A stretch of DNA of 64,000 nucleotides from Nesterenkonia sandarakina (GTDB lineage Bacteria; Actinomycetota; Actinomycetes; Actinomycetales; Micrococcaceae), in NCBI RefSeq assembly GCF_003003175.1, contig NZ_PVTY01000001.1:1-64000 (forward strand), in the 5' to 3' direction. The translations under genes were made by a program, and so were the position numbers. Under the pieces are notes generated by a model, which saw only the letters and a program-made list of their open reading frames with translations, was not told the origin of the DNA and made no database searches. Position 1 is the stretch's first letter. Every line of letters starts with the position of its first letter. Shown in pieces: positions 33,220-43,935 of this stretch.

Positions 33220-34278
33220 TCATGACGCAGGGCCGGACGGCCGCCAGACCGCTGTCGGCTGATCAGCGGTGGGCGCCAGGCGGGCGGTGCTGCGCCGGAC
33301 CAGCAGATCAAAGCTGAGATCCAGCTTCTCGGGCTGCGCCCCGCCGGCCTCGACCGTGGCGAGGATGAGCTTCGCCGCCGTCGCTCCCTGGTGCTGCGCA
33401 TGCTGGTCCACGGTGGTCAGCTCGAAGAGCCCGCCGAGCTCGTGGCCATCGATGCCCACCACGGAGAGGTCTTCCGGGACTCTCATGCCCAGCTCGCGCG
33501 CCGCGAGGATCGCCCCGATCGCCATCTCGTCCGAGGCGGCCACCAGTCCGGTCATCCCGGTGCCGGGCATGCCCAGAAGCTGCCGTGCGGCGTGGAAGCC
33601 CCCGGGGATCGTGAAGTCTGCCTCCCCGATGAGTGCCGGGTGGGTCTGTAGGCCACGTCGTCGCAGTGCCCGGTCGAAGCCCTCCCGACGCTGACTGGGG
33701 ACTTTGTAGTCGGCGTCGAACCGTTCGGCGCCGCCGAGGAAGCCCAGCACCTCGTGGCCGAGCTCCAGCAGATGCGCTGTGGCCAGTTCCGTGATCGCGA
33801 GATCATCGATCGCGACGCCGGGCAGCACCCCGGGGGTGCCGCCGATGATCACCACGGGGATCTCGAGTCGTGTGAGCTCCTGCTCCTCCCAGTCGCTGAG
33901 CTCCAGGGCCACGACGACGACCGCGTCGACCCGCCGTCGGCGGAGGAACGCGCTGAAGATCTCGCGACGCACCTCGGGGTCGCCGGTGACGTTGTACAGG
34001 GTCACGTCATAGCCGGCGCTGGTGGCCTCGTCGGAGATCCCGGTCAGCACGGTGTTGAAGAACCACCGGTGCAGCTCCGGCATGATCACCCCGAGATTGC
34101 GCATCCGCCCGGAGGCCAGGCTGGAGGCCGCCGAGGAGGCCACGTAGTCCAGCTCGGCGGCCACCTTCTGGATCTTGGCGCGCGTGCTCGTCGAGACGTT
34201 CCCGCGTCCGCTCAGGGCGCGGGACACCGTGGCCGCGGAGACCCCGGCCGCTCTCGCGACGTCGTCGAGGCTCGTCAT
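33220..34278 (-). CDS. LacI family transcription regulator
   Basis: A 352-residue LacI-type repressor: an N-terminal helix-turn-helix and hinge (SLDDVARAAGVSAATVSRAL, ending ASSLASGRMRNLGV) and a periplasmic-binding-like effector domain. The start at 34278 shares its A with the stop of the alpha-glucosidase gene (TGATG), so the two are coupled. The longer open frame upstream is antiparallel coding noise. It almost surely binds the 14-bp palindromes at 36020-36033 and 36196-36209, and so represses both its own operon and the transporter operon; the effector is expected to be an alpha-glucoside or its product. Confidence 0.92.
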   Translation of the reverse strand: MTSLDDVARAAGVSAATVSRALSGRGNVSTSTRAKIQKVAAELDYVASSAASSLASGRMRNLGVIMPELHRWFFNTVLTGISDEATSAGYDVTLYNVTGDPEVRREIFSAFLRRRRVDAVVVVALELSDWEEQELTRLEIPVVIIGGTPGVLPGVAIDDLAITELATAHLLELGHEVLGFLGGAERFDADYKVPSQRREGFDRALRRRGLQTHPALIGEADFTIPGGFHAARQLLGMPGTGMTGLVAASDEMAIGAILAARELGMRVPEDLSVVGIDGHELGGLFELTTVDQHAQHQGATAAKLILATVEAGGAQPEKLDLSFDLLVRRSTARLAPTADQPTAVWRPSGPAS

Positions 34279-36005
34279 CAGCCGGCGTGCCGGCGAAGCC
34301 AGACGGTGCAGTCTGCGGGAACCTCGACCCCGTGCAGCTCTGCGGTGGAGAGCAGCACCTCGTGCTGCGCCGGCAGCGGGACCGGCTGGGTCCCGGTGTT
34401 CGCGAGCACCACGACATCTCGGTTGGCGAACATCAGCGCCGCGTCCTGGTTCCCGGGCAGCCAGCGCAGCTCGCCCAGACCCAGGTCGTGCTCGGCGCGC
34501 AGGGCGAGCATCTGCCGATAGAGGTTCAGCGTGGAGTCCGGGTCGCTGAGCTGCACGTCTCGGGCCAGGCTCTTCCACCGGTCCGGCTGCGGCAGCCACG
34601 GCGCGCCGCCGCTGGTGAACCCGAAGCTCTCAGCCTCAGCGGCCCAGGGCAGCGGGACCCGGCAGCCGTCGCGTCCGTAGCGCTCCCCGGCGGTGCGGAA
34701 CCAGGTCGGGTCCTGACGCGCGTCGTCGGGCAGGTCGTGGACCTCGTCGAGGCCGAGCTCCTCGCCCTGGTAGATGTAGGCGGAGCCGGGCAGCGCCAGC
34801 ATCAGCGCGGTTGCGGCGCGCGCTCGAGCCAGACCGGTCTGCCGATCCGGCAGTCCCGGGAAGTCTGGGCCGATGCCCGTCCCCTGCGGGTTCTCCCCGG
34901 TGAGCGCGAGCCTGGTGGCGTGGCGGACCACGTCGTGGTTCGACAGGACCCAGGTGCTCGGCGCCCCCACCGAGTTGAACGCGCTCAGCGAGTCGTCGAT
35001 GACGACGCGCAGCTGCTCCGCCTCCCAGGGGGTCTCCAGGTACTGGAAGTTGAAGGTCTGGTGCATCTCATCGGGACGGACCCAGAGCGCGGCCTTCTCC
35101 ACGGAGGACACCCACGCCTCGCCGCAGAGGGCGCGGTCTCCGGTGTACTCCTCGAGGACCAGTCGCCAGTCGCGGTAGATCTCGTGCACCTCGGTCTGTT
35201 CGAAGTACGGTGCGGGGGCCCCCTCCCCGCCCATCGAGGCACCGTCGGCGTCGGGGGTGTAGTCCGGGAAGTCCTGGTCCTTGACCAGTCCGTGGGCGAC
35301 GTCGACGCGGAATCCGTCCACGCCACGGTCCAGCCAGAAGCGCAGGATCCGCCGGAACTCCTGCTTGACCTCCTCCTTGGACCAGTCGAAGTCCGGCTGG
35401 CTGGAGTCGAAGAGGTGCAGGTACCACTGGCCCGGCGTGCCGTCGGGCTCGGTGATCCGGGTCCAGGCCGGTCCGCCGAAGATCGACTGCCAGTTGTTCG
35501 GCGGCTCCTCTCCCTGCGCCCCGGTGCCGTCGCGGAAGATGTAGCGGGCGCGCTCGGCGCTGCCCGCCGCCGAGGTCAATGCCTGCTGGAACCACTCGTG
35601 CTGGTCCGAGGAGTGGTTCGGCACCAGGTCGACGATGACCCGGATGCCGAGCCCGTGCGCCCGAGCCAGGAGCGCATCAAAGTCGGCGAGCGTGCCGAAG
35701 ATCGGGTCCACGTCGCAGTAGTCGGTGACGTCGTAGCCGGCGTCCTTCTGCGGTGAGGTCATGAAGGGGCTCAGCCAGATGGCGTCCACGCCGAGCTGAT
35801 CCAGCTCGCCGAGCCGGGCGGTGATGCCCGGAAGATCCCCGATGCCGTCGCCGGAGGAATCGCTGAAGGAGCGCGGGTAGATCTGGTAGATGACCGCGCT
35901 GCGCCACCACTCGGCGGCGGCCGCGCGGTCAGCGGTGGCCCGCTCGGCGCGCGGTGCGACGTCGATGGGGGCTTCGGGATTGCGCAGGTCCTGGTGAACA
36001 GTCAT
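34278..36005 (-). CDS. GH13 alpha-glucosidase
   Basis: A 575-residue glycoside hydrolase family 13 enzyme (oligo-1,6-glucosidase/alpha-glucosidase subgroup). The catalytic triad is Asp235 (GFRVDVAHG), Glu296 (ALCGEAW) and Asp358 (LSNHDVV), with DLVPNHSS at 126-133. No signal peptide, so it acts in the cytoplasm on imported oligosaccharides. ATG at 36005 is six bases after TATGCT, so it is likely leaderless, and a LacI-type operator (36020-36033) sits just upstream. Coupled to the repressor gene and divergent from the sugar ABC transporter. Confidence 0.92.
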   Translation of the reverse strand: MTVHQDLRNPEAPIDVAPRAERATADRAAAAEWWRSAVIYQIYPRSFSDSSGDGIGDLPGITARLGELDQLGVDAIWLSPFMTSPQKDAGYDVTDYCDVDPIFGTLADFDALLARAHGLGIRVIVDLVPNHSSDQHEWFQQALTSAAGSAERARYIFRDGTGAQGEEPPNNWQSIFGGPAWTRITEPDGTPGQWYLHLFDSSQPDFDWSKEEVKQEFRRILRFWLDRGVDGFRVDVAHGLVKDQDFPDYTPDADGASMGGEGAPAPYFEQTEVHEIYRDWRLVLEEYTGDRALCGEAWVSSVEKAALWVRPDEMHQTFNFQYLETPWEAEQLRVVIDDSLSAFNSVGAPSTWVLSNHDVVRHATRLALTGENPQGTGIGPDFPGLPDRQTGLARARAATALMLALPGSAYIYQGEELGLDEVHDLPDDARQDPTWFRTAGERYGRDGCRVPLPWAAEAESFGFTSGGAPWLPQPDRWKSLARDVQLSDPDSTLNLYRQMLALRAEHDLGLGELRWLPGNQDAALMFANRDVVVLANTGTQPVPLPAQHEVLLSTAELHGVEVPADCTVWLRRHAG

Positions 36006-36019
36006 GGGTCCAGCATATC

Positions 36020-36033
36020 TGCAAGCGCTTCCA
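36020..36033. promoter_or_regulatory. LacI-type operator of the alpha-glucosidase operon
   Basis: TGCAAGCGCTTCCA, the near-palindrome with central CG typical of LacI/GalR operators. It lies just upstream of the -10 (TATGCT, 36012-36017) of the leftward operon, where a repressor would block polymerase. Confidence 0.8.
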
Positions 36034-36195
36034 CGTGTGCAGTCCGGCGGCACAACCGCTTCCAGCGGCGCTAGGCGGTGCGCTCCGGATGAAAAACGAC
36101 TGATGATGCGGCATAAATGCTGGTCAAGCGGACTCGCGCGAGGAATCCGAACGACACGGTGAGAGAGTTGCGTGGATCACGTTCTGTCCCCATAC

Positions 36196-36209
36196 TGGAA
36201 GCGCTTGCA
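36196..36209. promoter_or_regulatory. LacI-type operator of the sugar transporter operon
   Basis: TGGAAGCGCTTGCA, the exact inverse of the site at 36020-36033, 51 bp before the binding-protein start. Two identical sites 176 bp apart suggest joint control and possible looping. Confidence 0.8.
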
Positions 36210-36259
36210 CTCAGGATGGCGGGGTGATCGACTCCGCTGCTTCACAGAGAGGGACACCG

Positions 36260-37588
36260 ATGACGGTGAACACCGGAAGATTCACGACGATGACCGCGCT
36301 CCTGGGGCTGGGAGCACTCGCGCTGACCTCCTGCGGCTCCGGAGACGACTCCGCGGACGCAGGATCAGCTGAATCGGCAGACACCGCGTCGACCGACGCT
36401 GAGTCGACGGACACGGAGTCGACGGACGCCGCAGAAGGCGAGGCCGGTGAGTCCGGTGAAGCCGCCTCCGGCAGCCTGACCATCTGGGCCGACGCCAACC
36501 GCGCCGAGGTCCTCAACGAGGTGGCCGAGGACTTCGAGACCGACACCGGGATCGCGGTGGAGATCGTTCAGCAGGACTTCGAGGAGATCCGGGACCAGTT
36601 CGTCTCCCAGGTCCCCACCGGTGAAGGCCCCGACATCGCCGTCGGCGCCCATGACTGGCTCGGCGTGCTGGTGAACAACGGCGTCGTCGCCCCGGTGGAG
36701 CTCGGCGACACCGCCGAGGACTTCGAGCAGATCGCCGTGGACGCCTGGACCTACGAGGGTCAGACCTACGGCCTCCCCTACTCCATCGAGAACATCGCGT
36801 TGCTGCGCAACACCGAGCTCGCCCCCGAGGCTCCAGCCGACTTCGACGAGATGATCCAGATGGGCGAGGAGGCCGGAACCGAGTATCCGTTCCTGGTCGG
36901 CCTGGACCCCAATGAGAGCGACCCGTACCACCTCTACCCGTTCCAGACCTCCTTCGGCGCCCCGGTCTTCGGCACCGCCGAGGACGGCAGCTATGACTCC
37001 TCGCAGCTGGCGATGGCCGACGCCGGCGGGGAGGAGTTTGCCAGCTGGCTGGCAGAGCAGGGCGAGGCCGGGGTGCTGAACCTCAACATCGACGGCGACC
37101 TCGCCCAGGAGAGCTTCAACGACGGCAACTCCCCGTTCTTCCTCACCGGCCCGTGGAACGTGGACGGCGCGCAGGAGGCCGGCATCGACGTCGCGGTGGA
37201 TCCGATCCCGGCAGCCGGGGATCAGGATGCGCAGCCCTTCGCCGGGGTCCAGGGCTTCTTCCTCTCCGCACAGAGCGAGAACGTCGTGGCCGCCAGCAAC
37301 TTCCTGATCAACTATGTCGGCACCGCCGAGGTCCAGACGGCGCTGTATGAGACCGGCGGACGCGCCCCGGCGCTGACCGAGTCCTTCGAGCAGGCGCTGC
37401 GCGAGGACGAGATCGTCGCCGGCTTCGGGGAGGTCGGCACGGAGGCCGTGCCGATGCCCGCCATCCCGGAGATGGGCGCGGTCTGGGACGACTGGGGCTC
37501 CAGCCAGGCCGCCATCATCAAGGGCGACGGCGATCCGGTGGACCTCTGGCAGACGATGTCTGAGGACATCGCCTCGGCGATCGACTGA
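36260..37588 (+). CDS. Maltose-type ABC transporter substrate-binding lipoprotein
   Basis: A 442-residue extracellular solute-binding protein (family 1, MalE-like). The signal peptide ends in the lipobox LTSC with lipidated Cys25, followed by an acidic Ser/Asp/Glu/Thr linker of about 45 residues. The binding domain starts GSLTIWADANRAEVL, with a typical FFLTGPWNVDGAQEAG segment. ATG at 36260 follows GAGGG. First gene of a three-gene import operon under a LacI-type operator; four bases separate its stop from the MalF-like gene. Confidence 0.92.
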   Translation: MTVNTGRFTTMTALLGLGALALTSCGSGDDSADAGSAESADTASTDAESTDTESTDAAEGEAGESGEAASGSLTIWADANRAEVLNEVAEDFETDTGIAVEIVQQDFEEIRDQFVSQVPTGEGPDIAVGAHDWLGVLVNNGVVAPVELGDTAEDFEQIAVDAWTYEGQTYGLPYSIENIALLRNTELAPEAPADFDEMIQMGEEAGTEYPFLVGLDPNESDPYHLYPFQTSFGAPVFGTAEDGSYDSSQLAMADAGGEEFASWLAEQGEAGVLNLNIDGDLAQESFNDGNSPFFLTGPWNVDGAQEAGIDVAVDPIPAAGDQDAQPFAGVQGFFLSAQSENVVAASNFLINYVGTAEVQTALYETGGRAPALTESFEQALREDEIVAGFGEVGTEAVPMPAIPEMGAVWDDWGSSQAAIIKGDGDPVDLWQTMSEDIASAID

Positions 37589-37591
37589 TCG

Positions 37592-39199
37592 ATGAGCGCA
37601 CCGACCACCACCAGACCCGATGACCGCACCGCCGATGGGCGCCGGGCCCGGCGCACGGCCGAGACCGCGAGCATCGGATGGAAGCTGCTGCTGCTGAAGA
37701 TCACGGCGCTGGGGCTGCTCAACGCGGTCTCGGTCTACGCCGCGATGGTGCTCTTCTTCAACGAGAGGTGGCTCATCGGCACGCTGGTGGTGGTCGGGGG
37801 CGCCTTCCTGACCTGGATCTACTTCCAGCGAGGGGCGCTGCCGGCGAAGTACCTGGCCCCGGGCGTGGTGTTCCTGCTGATCTTCCAGGTCTTCGTGATC
37901 CTCTACTCCGGCTATGTCGCGTTCACCAACTACGGCACCGGGCACAACAGCACCAAGGATCACGCGATCCACGCCATCATGCTCCAGACCCAGGATCGGG
38001 TGCCGGACTCACCGACCTACCAGCTCACCGTGGTCGAACGCTCCGGCGAGCTTGGCTTCGCGGTCACCACCGAGGCCGGCGAGATCCTGCTCGGCTCCGC
38101 CGAGACGCCCCTGGAGGAGCTTCCGGACGCCGTGGTCGAGGACGGTCGCGTGGTGGGGGTGCCGGACCACGAGGTGCTGAGCTTCGCCGAACTCGTGGAG
38201 CGCCAGCAGGAGCTCACCACGCTGGCGGTGCCGCTCTCGGAGGATCCCAATGCCGGGGCGCTGCGCACCCAGGACGGTCAGCGCGCGTATGTCTACACCT
38301 CCCGATTCGTCTACGACGAGGCCGCCGACACCATGACCAACACCCAGACCGGCGACACCTACGCCGACGGCGGGGAGGGCGCCTTCGTCACCGAGGCCGG
38401 CGAGGAGCTGATGCCCGGCTGGCGGGTCAACGTGGGACTGGAGAACTTCGTGCGAGCGGTCACCGAGGAGTCGATCCGCGGCCCGCTGCTCTACGTCACC
38501 GCCTGGACCTTCGCGTTCGCGTTCCTGTCCGTGGCGAGCACCTTCATCCTCGGCCTGTTCCTGGCGATCGTGTTCAACGACCCCCGGATGAAGTCCCGCA
38601 GGTACTACCGGCTGGTCATGATCCTGCCCTACGCCTTCCCTGGGTTCCTCTCCGCGCTGGTCTGGGCCGGCATGATGAACCAGGAGTTCGGGTTCATCAA
38701 CAACGTGCTGTTCGGCGGGGCGGCGATCCCCTGGCTCAGCGATCCCTGGCTGGCGAAGTTCAGCATCCTGCTGGTGAACCTCTGGCTCGGCTTCCCCTAC
38801 ATGTTCCTGGTCTGCACCGGAGCGCTCCAGTCGATCCCTGAGGAACTCACCGAGGCCGCGCAGATGGACGGGGCGAAGCCGTTCCAGGCGTTCCGGCAGA
38901 TCAAGTTCCCGCTGCTGCTGGTCTCGATCGCACCGCTTCTGATCTCCTCCTTCGCCTTCAATTTCAACAACTTCAACCTGGTCTACATGCTCACCGGCGG
39001 CGGTCCCCGCGACATCGAGGCCGGCATCAATGTCGGCTCCACCGACATCCTGATCTCGATGGTCTATAAGGTCGCGTTCGTCGGATCCCAGAGCGACTAT
39101 GGCCTGGCCAGCGCCTTCTCCATCCTGATCTTCTTCATCGTTGGAACGATCTCCGTGATCGCCTTCCGGCGCACCCGAGCTCTTGAGGAGTTGAACTGA
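37592..39199 (+). CDS. MalF-like ABC transporter permease
   Basis: A 535-residue permease with eight or so membrane helices and a large extracytoplasmic insertion between early helices (about 130-290), as in MalF. The EAA loop (EELTEAAQMDGAKPFQAFRQ) contacts the ATPase. It follows the binding protein by three bases and precedes the MalG-like gene by one. Imports malto- or alpha-gluco-oligosaccharides with its partners. Confidence 0.9.
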   Translation: MSAPTTTRPDDRTADGRRARRTAETASIGWKLLLLKITALGLLNAVSVYAAMVLFFNERWLIGTLVVVGGAFLTWIYFQRGALPAKYLAPGVVFLLIFQVFVILYSGYVAFTNYGTGHNSTKDHAIHAIMLQTQDRVPDSPTYQLTVVERSGELGFAVTTEAGEILLGSAETPLEELPDAVVEDGRVVGVPDHEVLSFAELVERQQELTTLAVPLSEDPNAGALRTQDGQRAYVYTSRFVYDEAADTMTNTQTGDTYADGGEGAFVTEAGEELMPGWRVNVGLENFVRAVTEESIRGPLLYVTAWTFAFAFLSVASTFILGLFLAIVFNDPRMKSRRYYRLVMILPYAFPGFLSALVWAGMMNQEFGFINNVLFGGAAIPWLSDPWLAKFSILLVNLWLGFPYMFLVCTGALQSIPEELTEAAQMDGAKPFQAFRQIKFPLLLVSIAPLLISSFAFNFNNFNLVYMLTGGGPRDIEAGINVGSTDILISMVYKVAFVGSQSDYGLASAFSILIFFIVGTISVIAFRRTRALEELN

Positions 39200-39200
39200 G

Positions 39201-40163
39201 ATGGCCCAGTCACTGCGCCCACCCACCCGCCGTCCCGCGGCCGTCCAGCCCGCCACCCGCCGGCCCGATGCCGGCCGCCCCACCAGCCGACGCCCAGTCG
39301 CACGTCCGCGGCCGTTCCGCCGCTGGTTCGCGCAGACCGGCTGGCGGCACCTGGTCGGCGTCGCCGTCGTCGTCTTCGCCGCGTTCCCGCTGGTCTATGT
39401 CTTCTCCGCCTCGCTGAACCCCGGCGGGACGCTGATCACGGCGAACACCTTGTTCGGGAATCTGAGCCTGCAGAGCTATGTGGATCTGTTCAACCGGCCG
39501 CAGCAGCCGTTCGCGGCCTGGTACGTCAACACGCTCTTCATCGGGTTCAGCGCCTCCGCCGGCAGCGTGATGCTCGGCGCCCTGGCCGCCTATGCCTTCT
39601 CCCGGATGCGCTTCACCGGACGTCGCTTCGGGCTGATCACGATCCTGCTGGTGCAGATGTTCCCGCAGCTGCTGGCCATGGTGGCGATCTTCCTGCTGAT
39701 GCTCTCGATCGGGGAGATCTTCCCGGCCATCGGGCTGAACAGCCAGATCGGGCTCATCATGGTCTACCTCGGCGGCGCGCTGGGCGTGAACACCTATCTG
39801 ATGTACGGCTTCTTCAACACCATCCCGGTCTCCATCGACGAGGCGGCCAGGATCGACGGGGCAGGGCACGCCCGGATCTTCTTCACGATCATCCTCCCGC
39901 TGGTCTCCCCGATCTTGGCAGTGGTCGCGCTGCTGTCCCTGGTGGCCACGCTCAGCGAGTTCGTGATCGCCTCTGTGCTGCTGCGCGACCCGGACAAGCA
40001 GACCCTCGCGGTCGGCCTCTACCAGTTCATCTCGCAGGAGACCTCGCAGAACTGGTCGATCTTCGCTGCGGGGGCGGTCCTTGCGGCGATCATTCCGGTG
40101 GCGCTGTTCCTGGCGCTGCAGCGCTACATCGTCTCGGGCCTGGTCGCCGGCAGCGTGAAGTGA
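39201..40163 (+). CDS. MalG-like ABC transporter permease
   Basis: A 320-residue permease with six membrane helices and the EAA loop (SIDEAARIDGAGHARIFF). A Pro/Arg/Thr-rich N-terminal tail of about 45 residues is unusual for MalG. The start lies one base after the MalF stop, and GGAG precedes it. No ATPase gene is in the operon, so an MsiK-type shared ATPase elsewhere must energise the transporter. Confidence 0.9.
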   Translation: MAQSLRPPTRRPAAVQPATRRPDAGRPTSRRPVARPRPFRRWFAQTGWRHLVGVAVVVFAAFPLVYVFSASLNPGGTLITANTLFGNLSLQSYVDLFNRPQQPFAAWYVNTLFIGFSASAGSVMLGALAAYAFSRMRFTGRRFGLITILLVQMFPQLLAMVAIFLLMLSIGEIFPAIGLNSQIGLIMVYLGGALGVNTYLMYGFFNTIPVSIDEAARIDGAGHARIFFTIILPLVSPILAVVALLSLVATLSEFVIASVLLRDPDKQTLAVGLYQFISQETSQNWSIFAAGAVLAAIIPVALFLALQRYIVSGLVAGSVK

Positions 40164-40195
40164 GCGAGGCCTGCGACCTGCTCCAGACCCGCTGA

Positions 40196-41677
<1,482 letters not shown>

Positions 41678-41693
41678 GCCGCCCCCGAACGGG

Positions 41694-41731
41694 CCTCGGG
41701 CTCGGCCGGTGAGCACCGGCCGAGCCCGAGG
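41694..41731. terminator. Terminator of gdhA
   Basis: A perfect 17-bp stem CCTCGGGCTCGGCCGGT (41694-41710) with its inverse (41715-41731) and a GAGC loop. Confidence 0.85.
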
Positions 41732-41776
41732 TCACAGTCTCAGCCGCTGCTCACTGAGTCAGCAGCCTCCACGGAC

Positions 41777-42166
41777 TCACCCGGTGGTGACCGGGGCGAG
41801 CGCCTCGGTCTCCTCGTCGGTGAACAGCCGGGAGCGGATGATGAACCGGTGACCCGTGGGTCCCTCGATGCTGAATCCGGCTCCGCGGCCGGGAGCGACA
41901 TCGATGGTGATGTGCGTGTGCGACCAGTACTGGAACTGCGCCTGTGAGATCCAGACCGGTACCGGCTCGGGAGTCCCAGGCTCCAGCCGGCCCAGCAGCA
42001 CGTCCGACGGGCCGGTGAGGAAGGTTCCCTGGGTGAAGCACATCGGGGCCGAGCCGTCGCAGCAGCCTCCCGACTGGTGGAACATCAGCGGCTGGCCGTG
42101 GGTGTCCCGCAGCTGCCGCAGCAGCTCCGCGGCCGCGTCGGTGACGTCGATCCGTGAGGTACTCAT
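41777..42166 (-). CDS. DUF779 domain protein
   Basis: A 129-residue protein with the conserved FHQSGGCCDGSAPMCF motif and a C-terminal beta-rich segment, typical of DUF779. The family is nearly always encoded beside an ExaC/AldA-type aldehyde dehydrogenase, as here (33 bp downstream of it on the same strand). The paired Cys suggest metal binding or a redox role; function unknown. Confidence 0.9.
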   Translation of the reverse strand: MSTSRIDVTDAAAELLRQLRDTHGQPLMFHQSGGCCDGSAPMCFTQGTFLTGPSDVLLGRLEPGTPEPVPVWISQAQFQYWSHTHITIDVAPGRGAGFSIEGPTGHRFIIRSRLFTDEETEALAPVTTG

Positions 42167-42199
42167 GACTCCATCATGCTCCTCTCCCTTCGCCCGTGC

Positions 42200-43723
42200 C
42201 TAGAAGAACCCGAGCTTGTCTTCGCTGTAGCTCACCAGCATGTTCTTGGTCTGCTGGTAGTGCGAGAGCATCATCAGGTGGTTCTCCCGGCCGATTCCGG
42301 AGTTCTTGTAGCCTCCGAAGGCGGCGTGGGCCGGGTACTGGTGGTAGCAGTTGGTCCAGACGCGCCCGGCCTGGATGTCCCGCCCGGCCCGGTAGGCGAT
42401 GTTCGCCTCACGAGACCAGACCCCGGCACCGAGGCCGTAGAGGGTGTCATTGGCGATCTCGATGGCCTCGGCGTAGTCCTTGAACTCGGTGACCGAGACC
42501 ACCGGGCCGAAGATCTCCTCCTGGAAGATCCGCATGGAGTTCTGACCCTTGAAGATCGTCGGCTCCACGTAGTACCCCTCGGAGAGGTCTCCACCCAGAT
42601 CCACCCGGTTTCCACCGGTGAGGACCTCTGCGCCCTCCTGCTGGCCGATGTCGATGTAGCTCAGGATCTTCTCCAGCTGATCGTTGCTGGCCTGGGCGCC
42701 GACCTGGGTGTCGGTGTCCAGCGGGTTCCCCTGCTTGACCAGCTTGGTCCGCGCCACGGCCTTCTCGAGGAACTCGTCGTAGATGCTGGACTGGATCAGC
42801 GCACGCGAGGGGCAGGTGCAGACCTCGCCCTGGTTCAGCGCGAACATCGTGAAGCCCTCGAGCGCCTTGTCGTAGAAGGCGTCATCGGCCCGGGCGACGT
42901 CTTCGAAGAAGAGGTTCGGGCTCTTGCCGCCGAGCTCCAGCGTCATCGGGATCAGGTTCTGCGAGGCGTACTGCATGATCAGCCGGCCGGTGGTGGTCTC
43001 ACCGGTGAACGCGATCTTGCGAATCCGTGGGCTGGAGGCCAGCGGGGCGCCGGCCTCGGCGCCGAAGCCGTTGACCACGTTGAGCACCCCGGCCGGCAGC
43101 AGATCTCCGATGACCTCCATCAGCAGCAGGATCGAGGCGGGGGTCTGTTCCGCAGGCTTGAGCACCACGGCGTTGCCGGCCGAGAGCGCTGGGGCCAGCT
43201 TCCACACGGCCATCAGGATCGGGAAGTTCCAGGGAATGATCTGCCCCACGACGCCGAGCGGCTCGTTGAAGTGGTAGGCGACCGTATCGCCGTCGATCTC
43301 ACTGATCCCGCCCTCCTGCGCCCGGATCGCGCCGGCGAAGTAGCGGAAGTGATCGACTGCCAGCGGAAGGTCTGCGGCAAGGGTCTCGCGCACCGGCTTG
43401 CCGTTCTCCCAGGTCTCGGCCACGGCGAGCATCTCGAGGTTCTCCTCGATCCGGTCCGCGATCTTGTTCAGCACCACCGCCCGCTCCGCCACGGAGGTCT
43501 TGCCCCAGGCCGGGGCCGCCCGGTGAGCGGCGTCGAGGGCGAGCTCGATGTCTTCGGCCTTCGACCGGGGGATCTCCGTGAAGCTCTTGCCGGTGACCGG
43601 GGAGGGATTCTCGAAGTATTCGCCGCCGACCGGCGCGACCCACTCTCCCCCGATGTAGTTCTCGTAGCGCGACTTCCAGTTCACCAGTGCGCCGTCGGTT
43701 CCAGGCTGTGCGTAGATGGTCAT
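42200..43723 (-). CDS. Aldehyde dehydrogenase (acetaldehyde/ExaC type)
   Basis: A 507-residue NAD-dependent aldehyde dehydrogenase. The catalytic Cys is in [13 protein letters not shown], the catalytic Glu in [15 protein letters not shown], and the cofactor motif is FTGETTTGR. The sequence is of the ExaC/AcoD/AldA subgroup acting on acetaldehyde and other short aldehydes. Operon with DUF779; divergent from a GAF-domain regulator (43936) that probably activates it in response to alcohols or aldehydes. Confidence 0.9.
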   Translation of the reverse strand: MTIYAQPGTDGALVNWKSRYENYIGGEWVAPVGGEYFENPSPVTGKSFTEIPRSKAEDIELALDAAHRAAPAWGKTSVAERAVVLNKIADRIEENLEMLAVAETWENGKPVRETLAADLPLAVDHFRYFAGAIRAQEGGISEIDGDTVAYHFNEPLGVVGQIIPWNFPILMAVWKLAPALSAGNAVVLKPAEQTPASILLLMEVIGDLLPAGVLNVVNGFGAEAGAPLASSPRIRKIAFTGETTTGRLIMQYASQNLIPMTLELGGKSPNLFFEDVARADDAFYDKALEGFTMFALNQGEVCTCPSRALIQSSIYDEFLEKAVARTKLVKQGNPLDTDTQVGAQASNDQLEKILSYIDIGQQEGAEVLTGGNRVDLGGDLSEGYYVEPTIFKGQNSMRIFQEEIFGPVVSVTEFKDYAEAIEIANDTLYGLGAGVWSREANIAYRAGRDIQAGRVWTNCYHQYPAHAAFGGYKNSGIGRENHLMMLSHYQQTKNMLVSYSEDKLGFF

Positions 43724-43935
43724 CTTGGGTTCCTTCCACTAGCTCCGCGCGTGACCGATCCGCTCCGGGTGCCGAAGTCTCACCGGTCGACGCTGTGATC
43801 TGTCTCACATATATCCACAGTAGAACTGGCGAGGTTGCACGGCCGTTGCATGGATAGACTGTGAGCCAGCGCACACCCACCCGTTGTGCGCCGAACTGGC
43901 CACCTCTTATCCGAGGGAGCGTCGAAGGAGTGTCG

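Noticed and set aside
34287-35756. 489-residue plus frame opposite the alpha-glucosidase
   Set aside because: Shadow; the minus frame has the complete GH13 catalytic triad.
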